Shown: positions 24,801 through 35,972 of the stretch, piece by piece
Layout of the letters: each line of letters starts with the position of its first letter
Position numbering within the stretch: position 1 is the first letter of the stretch
NCBI GenBank assembly: GCA_023512835.1
Contig: CM042089.1
Coordinates: 28,524,440 to 28,588,439 of the forward strand
Length of the DNA: 64,000 nucleotides
Direction: 5' to 3'
From: Taxillus chinensis
Lineage: Eukaryota; Streptophyta; Magnoliopsida; Santalales; Loranthaceae
The notes under the pieces: model-generated
Databases searched by the model: none
Told to the model about the DNA's origin: nothing
What the model saw: the letters and a program-made list of their open reading frames with translations, nothing else
Program-made: the position numbers and the translations under genes

Positions 24801-25199
24801 ACTGAGTATATGTCCCCATCTCTTGATCCGGATAACTTAGCATCTCCGGATAAGTTTTCCCTTACTGTATAGGTGTTGGACATAAAGGAAACAATGAAAT
24901 CCTTTGTCACATAAATTACGACACTTAGCAAATTATGCTTCAAACCTTCGACTAGTGCAACTCTAGTGATTGATACACGGCCGTTGGTTAAAGTGCCATA
25001 CCCGACGCTCTTTCCTTTCTTTGTTGTCACCATATGAAACAGATGGACCTCGTTTTTCATTAACTTCTACAAGCGAAGTCTGATCACCCGTCATATGTCC
25101 AGGAGCATCCACTATCGAGGATCCACTTGCTTTAATTGATCTTTAACTTCAAGTGATCCGGCGATGCATTACGAGATGCTCCTGAAAGACAACGGTTTA
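21830..25199 (-). pseudogene. Element I pol: protease, integrase, RT, RNase H (broken)
   Basis: Ty1/copia order is seen on the minus strand. The protease WILDSGCS is kept near 25115 but followed by a one-base insertion. Integrase has CRECQLGK, the core VIDDFTRYTW and IRSDHGTEF. RT spans 22770-23290, with a complete YVDDIIFG box. RNase H has YSDTDFAG near 22280; its STAEAEY region is scrambled by frameshifts. Two stops near 22815-22850 (HNF* and a lost Arg codon) split RT. The C-terminus LGMLDFSA ends at 21830, the same as in Element II. Protein would copy and integrate the element; this copy cannot do so. The gag/pol border at 25199 is approximate because the two were probably one polyprotein. 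Confidence 0.9.
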
Positions 25200-27512
25200 C
25201 ATTTTTGGTGCCCAAACTTGTTTCAGGCGGTTAGAAAGAACAGCCGTAATGTCAACGATTCCGGATTTGACTTTGCTAGGACTTTTAGCTCTCCAAGTTG
25301 ACTTTAACTTGTTAGTTTCAGCTGCTTCTTTTATTTGGGTTATCTTAGGAGAGACACTCCTTTGAGGTTTAGCTTTTGTTTTGCTCGAAGAACCCTTTTT
25401 ATTGAACTGATCTTTACTGGTACGAATTTGATTACAAAGCCAGTTATCAGATAAACTCCAACATTCATAGTGATAATGACCTATTTCCCTACAGATGGAA
25501 CAGACACTATAATGCGGAGTACAAACAGGGGATACAGGTCTCTTAGATTTTACAGACTTTCTACTCTATTCCCTGTGGCCTAATCCATTGCGTTTGGGTG
25601 ACGCGCTCTTGGCCCTAGATACGTCAGCCTTAGCCTTTCCTTTCTTTTTGGGTGCTACAGTTTTGGCTTGAACTGCAGCAGCCTTCCCTTCATCATTAGT
25701 TACGGGTGCTACTGCTTCGGGAACTATAGTAACAGCCTCGCTTCCACAGTCATAAACTATGGTGCCACCTGAAATGAAACCATCCAACGATTTAGATGTA
25801 CTAACAGGATATAAGTTGGTTAGTTTCGGAGTGAAGTCCGGAGGACACTCAGTAGCTTGAGCAATGGAAGTCGATGGTTTGGAGCCTAGGCCAGGTTTGA
25901 CTCGAATGTTATCCGGATCAGTCCTAAATGTAGAGGCTATTTCCCCGGATTTTAGCCACTTACGATTTATTTCCTTTTCCTGTTCAAGTTCATTCTCGAG
26001 TCTTTTCACAATAACTTTTAGGCCTGATAGGTTGGTATTTAGCAGATGATTTTCAGCTCTTAGATCATGATACCATGCCTCTTTTCCTCTAAAGTCAGCT
26101 ATGTCTTTTTCAAGTCTAGTAATAGTAAATTCAAGACGTTTATTCTGACTTTCCATATCTTTGTACATTTGAGTAATTATTAGTCTCTCATTCTTTTCAT
26201 GATCACGTTCAGTAATAAGAGATTCTAATCTACTCATGAGCTCAGAGATAGAAGGTACCTCAGAATTTGCCATGAGGCAGACATTCGGCTTGGGAGTTGG
26301 CTTATTATCCGAGGATTCCTCCTCTTCTTCTGAGCCACTGACATATTTTGTGATGAACGCCTTCCTCTTGTTCTTGCTATTGTCTCTATTGTTTGAGGTG
26401 TAGCGGCGAGGAGCTACCTTGTCACTTTTCTCGGCCACTTTAGATTTGGATCTGCAGTCCTTGGCCTAGTGACCGGTTTTCCCACAGTTGTAGCATTCCT
26501 GGGAACTGGACTCCGGTCGCTCCTTCCTTTGGAAAGATGATGAGGAGCGTCTCCTGAATCCTTTTCTGCTTTTCCGTAGGAATCGCTCAAAGGATTTGAG
26601 AAGAAGAGCTATCTCCTCCTCCTCGTCAGAATCAGAATTCTCGGATGCATCCGTATCATCATTCCTCAGTATGCTTAAACATTCCGTAGCTTTGAGAGCT
26701 ACCCCCTTTTCTTTCCGAGCTATTTTCTCATCCCGGTCAGAGTACTTAAACCTGACTTCATGAGTCCGTAGCTCTCCAGATAGTTCTTCCAGGGGAACAT
26801 ACTGCCAGTTCTTGTCGGATTGCATCTGGAGTTGTTTGGAGTAGTAGCGATCCGGTAGGGAGCGAAAGAACTTGTCATTGATATGAGATTGAGAATAATG
26901 CTCATTGACATTTTTCAGCTCCAAGATAAGCTTTCCGAATCTCTGATAGATGCTCTCGAGTGATTCGCCCGGTTTATGATTGAAACTCTCAAAGTTCTAT
27001 CTGAGAGTACAGTTAACGTTCTGCATTTGGGACTGACTTCCCTCATAGAGGATTGTCAGTTTATCCCAGACAGCTTTTGCTGTCGAGCAGCCCTGGACAT
27101 CCGTGAAAGCCTCGGAATCCAAAGACGATGTGACATATGCCAAAGCCTTTTCGTTGGCACACTGCCAGGCTCTTTCATCATTGGTGAGTTCGGCATTAGT
27201 CTTTGGTCTTCTGACTCCATGTTCTCCGATAGTCATCGGAGTGGGTATCTCCTGATGAAGACATGGCCACATGAGATGATCATGGCAGACCATGAACATT
27301 CTCATGCGAGCTTTCCACCGGGAGAAAAGCTCTGGTGTGAATTTGGGTGGCTTTGTCAAAGTGAAGCCAGAACTCCGTAGTTAAGGAGCAGCGGCAGCAA
27401 CAGGTTGAGGTGGATCAACATTTTCACTGCTGCTTCGATTTGGAAGGGGCTCTTGCGCTCCTCCGGAGTTAAGGCGAGTGTTGAATAACATGCTGCTTTC
27501 TTCGGCCTTTTT
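25200..27512 (-). pseudogene. Element I gag, long Sirevirus type (broken)
   Basis: The start codon appears changed from ATG to AAG at about 27512, judged from Element II. Early motifs KPPKFTPELFSRWKARM and HEYxxAWDxL-like TAKAVWDKLTILYEG are those of copia gag. A zinc knuckle, CYNCGKTGH-x4-C, lies near 26460-26500; its Trp codon after GH is a stop here. Beyond it are an acidic SGSEEEEESSD tract, a 100-residue coiled-coil-like segment (26000-26260), a Lys/Ala-rich stretch and a second Cys/His cluster, CSICREIGHYHYEC (about 25460-25505). The length and coiled coil fit Sirevirus gag. Several stops are visible, including one within LR*NFES near 27000. Confidence 0.88.
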
Positions 27513-27555
27513 TGAGAATGAAAGAGTGAGATCTCTATTAGAACTAATAGAACGT

Positions 27556-27567
27556 GCTTTGATACCA
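27556..27567 (-). other. Primer-binding site of Element I
   Basis: Minus strand TGGTATCAAAGC, one mismatch from the initiator tRNA-Met complement TGGTATCAGAGC, two bases inside the 5' LTR. Confidence 0.9.
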
Positions 27568-27569
27568 CT

Positions 27570-28799
27570 TGTTGGTCCCTAGTAGCCTAGAGGGGGGTGA
27601 ATAGGCTAATATTAAAACTCTTTTTCTCTCTCAGGTATAGCACAATCTGGTTATGAGTTGTAAAAACAATGCGGAAGATAACCAGATAGTGGAAGTATTT
27701 TGCTTTATTATCTGATGATAATTACAACAAAATAAGCAGTAATTACAGTTGATTACGATAGCACTCAGTTTTACAGTTACACACACTAGTGTTTATAATC
27801 TCTATGAGCTCTTGTACTACAATCTCTCTAGCTCACGCTTACTTTATAAATATACACAGTTTTGTATTTATAGACATTCCTATGAATCTATCTTGGAACT
27901 GTATATCCCGAGCACTGTGTAACATTAAGTTCTTCTCGGAAAATACTTCTGCTTTAACTACTACGGATGTGGAGTTCGAAATATTGAAAGCATAAGTGTA
28001 ATAAATTACTTTGCTTGATTCTAATTGTATTTGAGACTACGTCCACATCTCTGAGTGTTCCACGTGTAAGACAGTTTAGATCTTCAATGAGTTTGTCTTT
28101 CATCGGGACACAGCGAGCTGACCATTAAATGCGGTTTGGAAAAGGTAAAGCAGCGTCTTCTTAGTCAGTAGTAAGGTTCCTTACTCCGTATCAACGAAGT
28201 TTGGATCCTTACTCCGTGTCAGTACAGTCCTGGAATCCTTATTCCGGGTAAGCGCTTCCTTACTCCGCATAGAGTAGGTACGAAATGCTTACTCCACATT
28301 AGGGATTGGTTCGGATTCCTTACTCCGCGTTAGCTTCCCTTACTCCGCAATAGTTGTCCTTACTCCGCATCAGTGACAGACTCGGATTTCATAGTCCGTG
28401 TCTTTATTTCATTGGTTCGGTGGAGTGACACCTTCGATTCGTTTTCCGTAACAAGTCTCTCTTACTCCGTGCGAGTTGTAGACTCGGAATCTTACTCCGC
28501 ATCACTTGACATGATCTAGTCGAAAGTTAGACGTAGGTTCCTTGGTTGTTTTGTCAAGTGATTACTCTTCACGAAGGATCCTTACTCCGGATGATACCTT
28601 GGTTATGTACCAAGTGAATGACGACACTCACGATGATCCAGATTAGGATTATGTATCCTATCCTTAGCTTTGTCCTTATGAGAGTAGGTCCGAATTAAAG
28701 TTTTATCTTCTGCAAAGACTAAGAATAAACATGGAACATCTAAAATCAAATTACATGGGATTTGATCCACATCATCCAAATTCTGGGTTTGATCTAACA
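27570..28799 (-). repeat. 5' LTR of Element I
   Basis: Ends TGTTGG and TCTAACA (one transition in the terminus). It aligns without gaps to the 3' LTR. It holds the promoter for the element and about ten CTTACTCCG-type boxes between 28180 and 28590. Confidence 0.95.
27864..27872 (-). promoter_or_regulatory. TATA box of the Element I 5' LTR
   Basis: TATAAATAC on the minus strand. Transcription toward gag would start near 27835, leaving a leader of about 320 bp before the lost gag start. The 3' LTR has the identical box. Confidence 0.6.
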
Positions 28800-29804
28800 C
28801 ATCATATGATTTTTAATTCACCCTCACTCATAGATCTTAAGTTGGCAAAATTCATATAGACTTAATTCATTTTTGCTACCATTTTTTGTATGAAGGCCTA
28901 GCTTTGTTGACCAATTGAAATTATATGTTTATCATCTATTATATGCAATGAATTCTACAAGTTTAATTTTTCATCTATCTCGCATGTACTTGTTTCTCTC
29001 TATCATTATTCTCATGCATTTGTTCTATTGATAATTTGTTAATCCGGATACTGCTGCATTTAATCATATGATTTCATTCCTATCCGTTCTAACACCACCC
29101 TATTAAGCTTTTTTCTCTATTAGTTTACTTTTACAAAGTAATAGGTTCAGATTCACTTTGCACTTCAACATGTTATCTCTGTTCGATGTCTCAGATTTGA
29201 GGTATGGTGGTTCCTCTTATTCCTTGCCTTCCAATTAGCAAATGAATCATTGTCTCTCTTATTTTAAGCATTAGTGCATATTTTTATCACACGGAACAAG
29301 TCAGTCAATCATCCCGATCATAATTGATACAGATTTTCTCTAATCCAGATGATGGTCGGTATTCTCCTTACTGACTCTTGGATTTACACAATATTCAAGA
29401 ATCGCGATCACCCAAGCGCTATCTTACATCGCATATTTTTGAGGAGTTGTCATCACGGTTCATTAATAGCTTCTCGACACGAGCACATAGTCATTTTAAA
29501 TTCCGACTTTGGCATACAACTGTCATCACTGCTTGGTCCATCTACTTCCATGTCACCTCATTTCAACATTATCTAGAGGCTTCTTGAGATCAAGATAAAT
29601 GACGTAATTTGTCAGGAGGCTCATTGTTCATCACGTCATATCCGTCAAAACCCTAAAATGTCCTGGCATCCATGAACTATCTTTATACATGCACCGGGCC
29701 TTCAGTGTCAAGACCTATTGATCTTACAAAGCCCAAAATTCTAGTCGCCCTTAAATCCCTCAATAACCCTCAACTTCCTAGCCCTCGATCTCCTTCTCCC
29801 TTCA
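28800..29804 (+). other. Element III post-pol spacer, right piece
   Basis: Starts with the second CATCA and continues the spacer interrupted at 16046. It aligns loosely with the Element I spacer (for example AAGTTGG and GTTGACCAAT motifs). No gene other than the promoter-like region before the added ORF. Confidence 0.65.
29682..29689 (+). promoter_or_regulatory. TATA-like box upstream of the Element III added ORF
   Basis: TTTATACA about 120 bp before the ATG at 29805. A CACGTCAT ACGT-core site lies at about 29632-29639. Confidence 0.4.
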
Positions 29805-31983
29805 ATGGCACCCAAAGCCCTCTATGGCATCACTCCTAGTCATGTCGTCGATTGGAACACAATCTCCGATCCCCCAATCTGGTTCTCTGAGTTGCGGTCT
29901 CTTTTGGAAGTTAACCACATTCTTCATCTAGTCTCAAACTGGGTGGAACTCCTTCTAAATGATATTGTTGAGTATTACCGGAACTTTTGCCGCACCTCTG
30001 ACTTCATTAAATCCACCAGAAAGCGCTCACATCTAGAAGGCGCTCACATCCGGCCTGATCCCAACATGATGGCTATGTTGATGGGATATCAAAATAAAGT
30101 GAAAGAACACAAGTTGAAGGGTTTTCATGGCCAATACCGCTGTATGGCCACCATTCTTAGCCGCTGTCTACTTGCTCCGTATAATATGACATACTTTTAT
30201 CTATGTACGACGTCTTTGAGCACAAGCTGATGGACTAGGGGTTGATCCTATTCCGGATCATGGGCAACAACCCGAGGAACATGTCTTTTGGGCGGATACT
30301 CACTTTGGTGTTTTGGCACCTAAATTTGATACTCTTCTCGGACCATTATGTTGTTACCTTCTCTCATATTTACTATCTTCGTTATCTTCTTTCCGATGAC
30401 ACTTTTGTGGTTCGATGGGTATCTACTACTGGCCATACCGTGCTTGCACCTGAGCAACAAGGTAGCTCGATGGGTGACCAGGCTGACAGTTGTGTCCATG
30501 AGGTTAGCTCGACTCACCGGTCATCTCACATCAACTCAATAGCTGCCCCCTCTATTTCTTGAGGATCGAAGCATAGTATTCCCACCGCTCTTCCCTCTCA
30601 ACCTTTTGATGTTGCTGCCCCATCTTGCCCGGATTCTCCTTCGACCGCTTAATCAGCCCCATCGGATAATGATGCTCCTTTTGTTTCTGCAACTCCTCCA
30701 TAGACCCTATAGCCCTGCCAACCAATCCTCAGGAGGGGCTGAACTGCTTAACTCCTGATGTTCTTACTGACTTGTGTCTCCACTTCAGTCTTGCTTATAC
30801 TGCCATCGTCCCTGGAAATAATCTCTGGGTGTACTACACTCAACAACATCAAGACCCGGCTGATATGATAATATGGAACTTGGAACACAACTTTCTCACG
30901 CTGTCTCAACTGTTTCCTTCCCCTCAGCCCACTACTACTGCTCCCAGATTGATTCAAGACACACGAAGTTTTATCCCTATCGAGGTCAAACCCTCTTTTC
31001 CCGTTGCTGTCCCTATCGTTGATCTCTCTGTTCACAATGGGTCGGACGCTCCTGCTGATGATATGCCTCGCTCTCCTCTGTTGACTCTTTTGTCCATCGC
31101 ATTCCTGCCACCTCTCTTCCTTCGAGAATCCCTATTCTCAAGCGCAGCTGCTACTAGCTCTTTTAGTGCTGCCCCATCCACTAGCTATCTCCTTTCTCCC
31201 ATTATATGCGAAATTTGATCCTGCTGATGAAGATGGGAGAGTACTCAATGCAATAAAAGCATATGCCTACTCCTCTGACGAGCGAAGATGTTTGAATGAA
31301 ATATTTCCCATCTCACTTGAAGATATAGGCACTATTTTTTCTGAGAAGGGACTATATACCAATGAAGATATTGACAACTTTGCCTTGGCTCTTAAATCCG
31401 AAGTCAGGCTGTTTCTTGCTAAATTCAAAGAGGCTGCCCTTTATGACATTCTGCCGTGCTGGACTGAGGACTATGTTCTAGAGGTTGGCTTCATTCGAAC
31501 CTTTATAAACGGAACTGCATACACCAAACAACAAACCATGGAAAAATCTTAAATCTGTTCTCATTCCGTATAGGGTTAATTCTCCGCACTTCATGCTGGT
31601 GGTGTTCATCATTAGAACCAAAAAAGTTATCTTTCTAGACTGCCACCAAATTATAGAGCACAATGTGAGGCTTTATCAGTCGGAACCCTTGTTGATAAAT
31701 CTATCTTTAGCATTAAAAGAAAGCAAGTTTTTCAAATCGATTAATCAGCTTCCCATTAACCCCTAATACGAAGCTGTCTATAGTGGTCCATGACAAGGAC
31801 ATGGTGCCTCAACAACCTGATGGAGAAAGCCGCGGTGTATTTGTTTGTTACTTATTGCAGTCTCTCTTCAAAAATAATCCCGGCAAGAACAACACAATAA
31901 ATTACAGTGTGGAGCAGATGATGGACCTGAGAGAGCATCAAGAAACAATGATTTTCAAATACAGTAAGCCATTTGTTCCATAA
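29805..31983 (+). pseudogene. Added ORF of Element III: C48-like SUMO protease relative, broken
   Basis: Start MAPKALYGITPSHVVDW, stop after KYSKPFVP, 148 bp before the 3' LTR. The N-terminal block with CMATILSRCLLA is present, then a stop near 30230 and a frame change. The linker is shorter than in the other copies but keeps VPIVDLS, the SUMO-interaction-like motif. The C-terminal domain retains DIDNFALALKSEVRLF, His in SPHFM and Asp in FLDCH (reached by frameshift near 31545). The VPQQPDGESRGVFVC box has Arg in place of the catalytic Cys, so even a repaired protein would be inactive as a cysteine protease. This is the most decayed of the three copies. Confidence 0.8.
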
Positions 31984-32118
31984 TCATTCATATTATGTAC
32001 TTTGATTAAAAATGTGTACATGTTGCTTATGAATATAAAAGGCGCAAATTTTTTATCTATGGTTGTAGTTTATTGCTTCGTTTTCCAAATAAGATCACAA
32101 ACGGTTTTGGCATCTCCA

Positions 32119-32131
32119 AATTGGGAGAGAT
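32119..32131 (+). other. Polypurine tract of Element III
   Basis: AATTGGGAGAGAT directly before the LTR start TATTGGATC (TGTTGGATC with one change). Confidence 0.75.
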
Positions 32132-34908
32132 TATTGGATCAAACCCAAAATTTGGAAGATGTAGATGAAACTTTATGTAGTTTGATTTGAGATATCTCGT
32201 TTCTCTATCTCTAACATGTCATAAAAGATAATCTTAAACGTCAAACTCAAATTCACTCTTGAGCGATATGTTAATGTTGGATCAAGCTCAGAATTTGGAT
32301 GATGCGGACAAAATCCTATGTAATTTGATTTGAGACATTACATGTTTATTCTTAAGTTATTACAGAAGATATGATCTTAATCCAAACATTCACTCGTGAG
32401 AGCAAAGCTGAGGACAGTATACATAATCCTGATCTGGACAAACGTGAGTGTCGTCAAACACTTGGTAAATAACCAAGTCTACACTTCATACGGAATAAGG
32501 ATCATTCGTGCGGACTAAACACTTAAAGCAACGTACTAAGGAATCTACGTCTAACGCCTTAATGGGCTAAGTCAAATAAATGTGGAATAAGAATCCTAGT
32601 CAACATCTAGCACGGAGTAAGAGACAGTTATCGCGGAATAAAAAGCTAAGTCTTCCACTCTAGCGGACTAAGGATAAGAAGACACAGAGTAAGGAATCCA
32701 AATCTTCCATACATGCGGAGTAAGGAACGACTTGTGCGGAATAAGGACCCAAGTCCTTTATTCGCACGTAATAAAAAGAATAGATGCGGAGTAAGGAATC
32801 CGAACCTTTTACTCATGCAGAGTAAGGATGCACTGATACGGAGTAAGCCATCCGGCCTTTCAACTCATGCGGAGTAAGGAAGCGTTGATACGGAGTAAGC
32901 TCTCTGGAGGTCTCATTCATACGGAGTAAGGAAACGTTGACACGAAATAAAGATTTCAGTATAAAACTGACATGGAGTAAGCAACCACTGACACAGAATA
33001 AGGATCTGAGCTTCATTAACATAGAGTAAGGAATTTTACGATGGATTAAGAAGACGCTACTTCAACTTATCATCTTCGCATTCAAAGTCGTCAGCTCCCT
33101 GCGTCCCGATGTAAGGCAAACTCGTTGATATCCTAAAGCATCTTACACGTAGATCCTGCAGATATGTGGACATAACTTTTACTCCACTTGGGAACTCGCA
33201 AAGACAGTTATGTTTTAAAGACCCAAGATCTTGAGCTCCTCATCCGCAGCAATTAAGGCAAAGAGATTTCCGAGGAACAGTCAATGCTGCACGTTGCTCG
33301 AAAGAACAAGTACCAGAGATGTTTTTGTTGGATGGATATATATATTAACACTTGTATATTTTTATGGAATGTGAAGCTTGTATGCATGCGTGCAAGGTGA
33401 AACAGAGAAAAATATATGTGCGTGTATGTACAAGAGCTCATAGAGATAATAGTTGGCTAGTGTGTGAGTAACTGTAAACAAAGTGTAAGAGATTTGTTCA
33501 GTATATCAAAAATCTTATAAGCTTTAATCTGCTTCTATATTTTGTTGTAATTATCCTTTGATAAAAAAATAAAATACTTCCACTATCTGGTTATCTTCCG
33601 CATTGTTTCTATCTTTTAACCAAATAAGTGTTGTGCCAGAGACGAGCAAAGAGTTTTCGATTAGAGTCTATTCACCCCCCCCCCCCCTAGGCTCTCAGGG
33701 ACCAACAGTTAAGAACATGATACATAATCCTGAAATAGATCATCGTGAGTGTTGAAATATAGCTCAGCAAATAACCAAAATTTCAGAAGGCACAAAGTAA
33801 GGACATGAAGACACTGAATAATAATCTGAGTCTTCCAATCATACAGACTAAGGACATGAAGACACGGAATGAGGATCTGAGTTTTCTAATCACACGGAGT
33901 AAGGACATGAAGACACTGAATAAGGATCCGAATCTTCCAATCGCACAGAGTAAGGATGTGAAGACACGGAATAAGAATCTGAGTCTTCCATCGCATCGAG
34001 TAAGGAAGTAAAGATGCGAAATAAGGATCCGAGTCTTCCACTCGTGCGGAGTAAGGAATGATGATATAAAGTAAGGATCTGAGTGTTCAAATGAGATGGA
34101 GTAAGGAACGTTGATACGGAATAAGGGATCCGAGTACTTAATTGACACGGAGTAAGGAACCTTGATACAGAATAAGGGATTTGAGTACTTAATTGACACG
34201 GACTAAGGAACCTTGATACGGAATAAGCATCTGAGCCTTCTAATAGCTCAGAATCACTCTCCATACTCCAGAATAAGAAGATATTATTCCAATTACTTTC
34301 TAAGTCAAATTAGCAAATTAACACTCAAACAACTCACTGCATCCCGATGTAAGATAAAATTCGTTAAAGACATTTATATCATCTTACACATAGATCACTT
34401 GGATACATGGACTAAACCTTTAATGGAATTGGAACTATGCAAAGCAAATTTAATACGCTCATGCTTTCAATATCTCGAGTCCCTCTTTCACGGCATTTAA
34501 AGGAGAGATACTTTCTAAGGAGAAGATCCTCAATGCAATTCATCACCCGGGAAGAGCTAGTTTAAGTTCCAAGAAGTCTATCCAAGGGATGTATATATAT
34601 ATATATAGTCATTGATACTTGTAAAGAGTGTGTGTTTTAGAATTTTAATTATTTGTGTTAGAGTGTGAGTGCTACTGTATATAGACAGAGACACTTCTTT
34701 AGTAGATAAAAAGCTTGTGCAAACAGCTTTGTCTGCTTTTCATTTTGTTGTACTTATCATATTGATAATAAAACAAAATACTTTCACTATATCTGATGGT
34801 CTTCCGTATTGATTTTATCTTTCAATCAATATTAGTGTTGTGCCAAGTAGAAGAGAAAAAAATTTCAAAGAGCCTATTCACCCTCCTCTAGGCTCTCAGG
34901 GGCCAACA
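32132..34908 (+). repeat. 3' LTR of Element III, split by a solo LTR
   Basis: Two pieces, 32132-32274 and 33708-34908, join in register across GTTAA to form one LTR of about 1.34 kb ending GGGGCCAACA. Microrepeats at 33780-34230 match the family type but are diverged. Confidence 0.85.
32275..33707 (+). mobile_element. Solo LTR of the copia family inside another LTR (LTR E)
   Basis: Ends TGTTGGATC and GGACCAACA with a perfect 5-bp target duplication GTTAA (32270-32274 and 33708-33712). A 13-base C run (33675-33687) is the complement of the G run expanded in LTR B. Its insertion postdates Element III. Confidence 0.95.
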
Positions 34909-35972
34909 CTTTTCTTTTGTAATTGGTAAGTAACCCAAAAATAGTGAAAAAGCACAAAAAAGATAGTAAAAAAAGAAAAGAAAAGAGAGAGCTTTTTTTA
35001 ATTTTTGAATGTCATTCTTCACACACTTAAACTTTATATTTATGTTTGCTTTAGATTTTTAATTATCATGTAAATATGTTTTCCTTAAAATTGTTTTTCC
35101 CAAATATGCAAAAAAATCAAATTCCTTTTCTTGAAAATTAAAAATGTTTCTATCTCTAAGTACAAAATATATTTTTCCTTCATTAGAAATCAAACATTTT
35201 TTTTCGATTCTTTGGATTCTTATAGATTTTATTTTTAGAACTCCAGTAGGTCTTGTTTTACAAAACCTTAGGCAAACATTTGAGTGTTTTACAATACAAC
35301 TATTAATTTAGGATATTTATATTTTCATAGGTTTTTGTTCCCTTTTTTAAAATATTTAAACTTGCAGGATCACCTTAGACCTTTGTAGGAAAATTGAGCT
35401 TAATTCAACTGTGGCAAATAGTTTAGAACAATAACAAGAGTAGAAATTTAAGGCTATTCGAAAAATAAGATAAATTTAAGTTTAGATAAGTAAAATCAAA
35501 GCAAATGGCTAAAACAAATTAGAAATCTCCTCACTCCTAACATAAGTATCAAAAGAGCGTTGTGGGAGTGTTAACCCTTTCTCACACGTAACCAACTCCT
35601 AGACCCAGCTCTAGCAATGTAGATCATTTTTAGATGAGCAATTGCACCCCAAAAATAGTTGGTGGCGACTCTGTATTTTTTTATCATTATTCGGGTGAAG
35701 GGTGGGGTGACCACATCCCCGAAAGCGAGTTTCCCATCCGGACGAAATCCAGTGATAATAGGCCCAAATACTATCAAAACACTCACATTGATGGACCCAT
35801 TATCGTCTAAATAGTGGCATCTTCATAGAATTTATATCTCTCAACACTACCCAAAACACGAGTCTTTATAATCCTTTATCCTATAAACAATGAATTTAAG
35901 CTTCTAGCTTTCCGGTAATTTGGTATAATCAAATAACCGATCCACTTCAATTAACCAATCTAAGAATCTATT
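34909..35972. other. Non-coding spacer with LTR-like remnant
   Basis: AT-rich, with A- and T-runs. Between 35560 and 35800 a less AT-rich stretch contains GGTGGCGACTCT, which recalls primer-site regions of some Tat/Ogre-type Ty3 elements, but no LTR ends can be placed. No gene. Confidence 0.35.

Larger units (their letters stand above)
16047..28799 (-). mobile_element. Element I: complete Sirevirus-like Ty1/copia element
   Basis: It is 12,753 bp with 1,230-bp LTRs at both ends, a primer site, gag, pol, a post-pol spacer, an added SUMO-protease-like ORF and a polypurine tract, in that order on the minus strand. A perfect 5-bp target duplication CATCA flanks it (16042-16046 and 28800-28804). 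By eye the two LTRs differ at about 48 of 1,230 positions with no gaps, mostly transitions, so insertion is fairly recent but not current. All ORFs carry stops or frameshifts. Sirevirus assignment rests on the GGGGGAGAT-TGTTGG junction, long coiled gag and extra ORF. Confidence 0.95.
15600..34908 (+). mobile_element. Element III: 5'-truncated copia element, host of two insertions
   Basis: Three separated plus-strand pieces form one element: 15600-16046, 28800-32274 and 33708-34908. They hold the post-pol spacer with polypurine-like boxes, the broken SUMO-protease-like ORF, the polypurine tract and the 3' LTR. The gaps are filled by Element I (target duplication CATCA) and by a solo LTR (GTTAA). 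Gag, pol and the 5' LTR are missing. It is the oldest of the three copia copies, since it hosts the others and its ORF is the most worn. Confidence 0.85.

Noticed and set aside
28180..28590. CRISPR-like repeated CTTACTCCG units
   Set aside because: Spacing is irregular, repeats are short and degenerate, and all sit inside retrotransposon LTRs of a plant.
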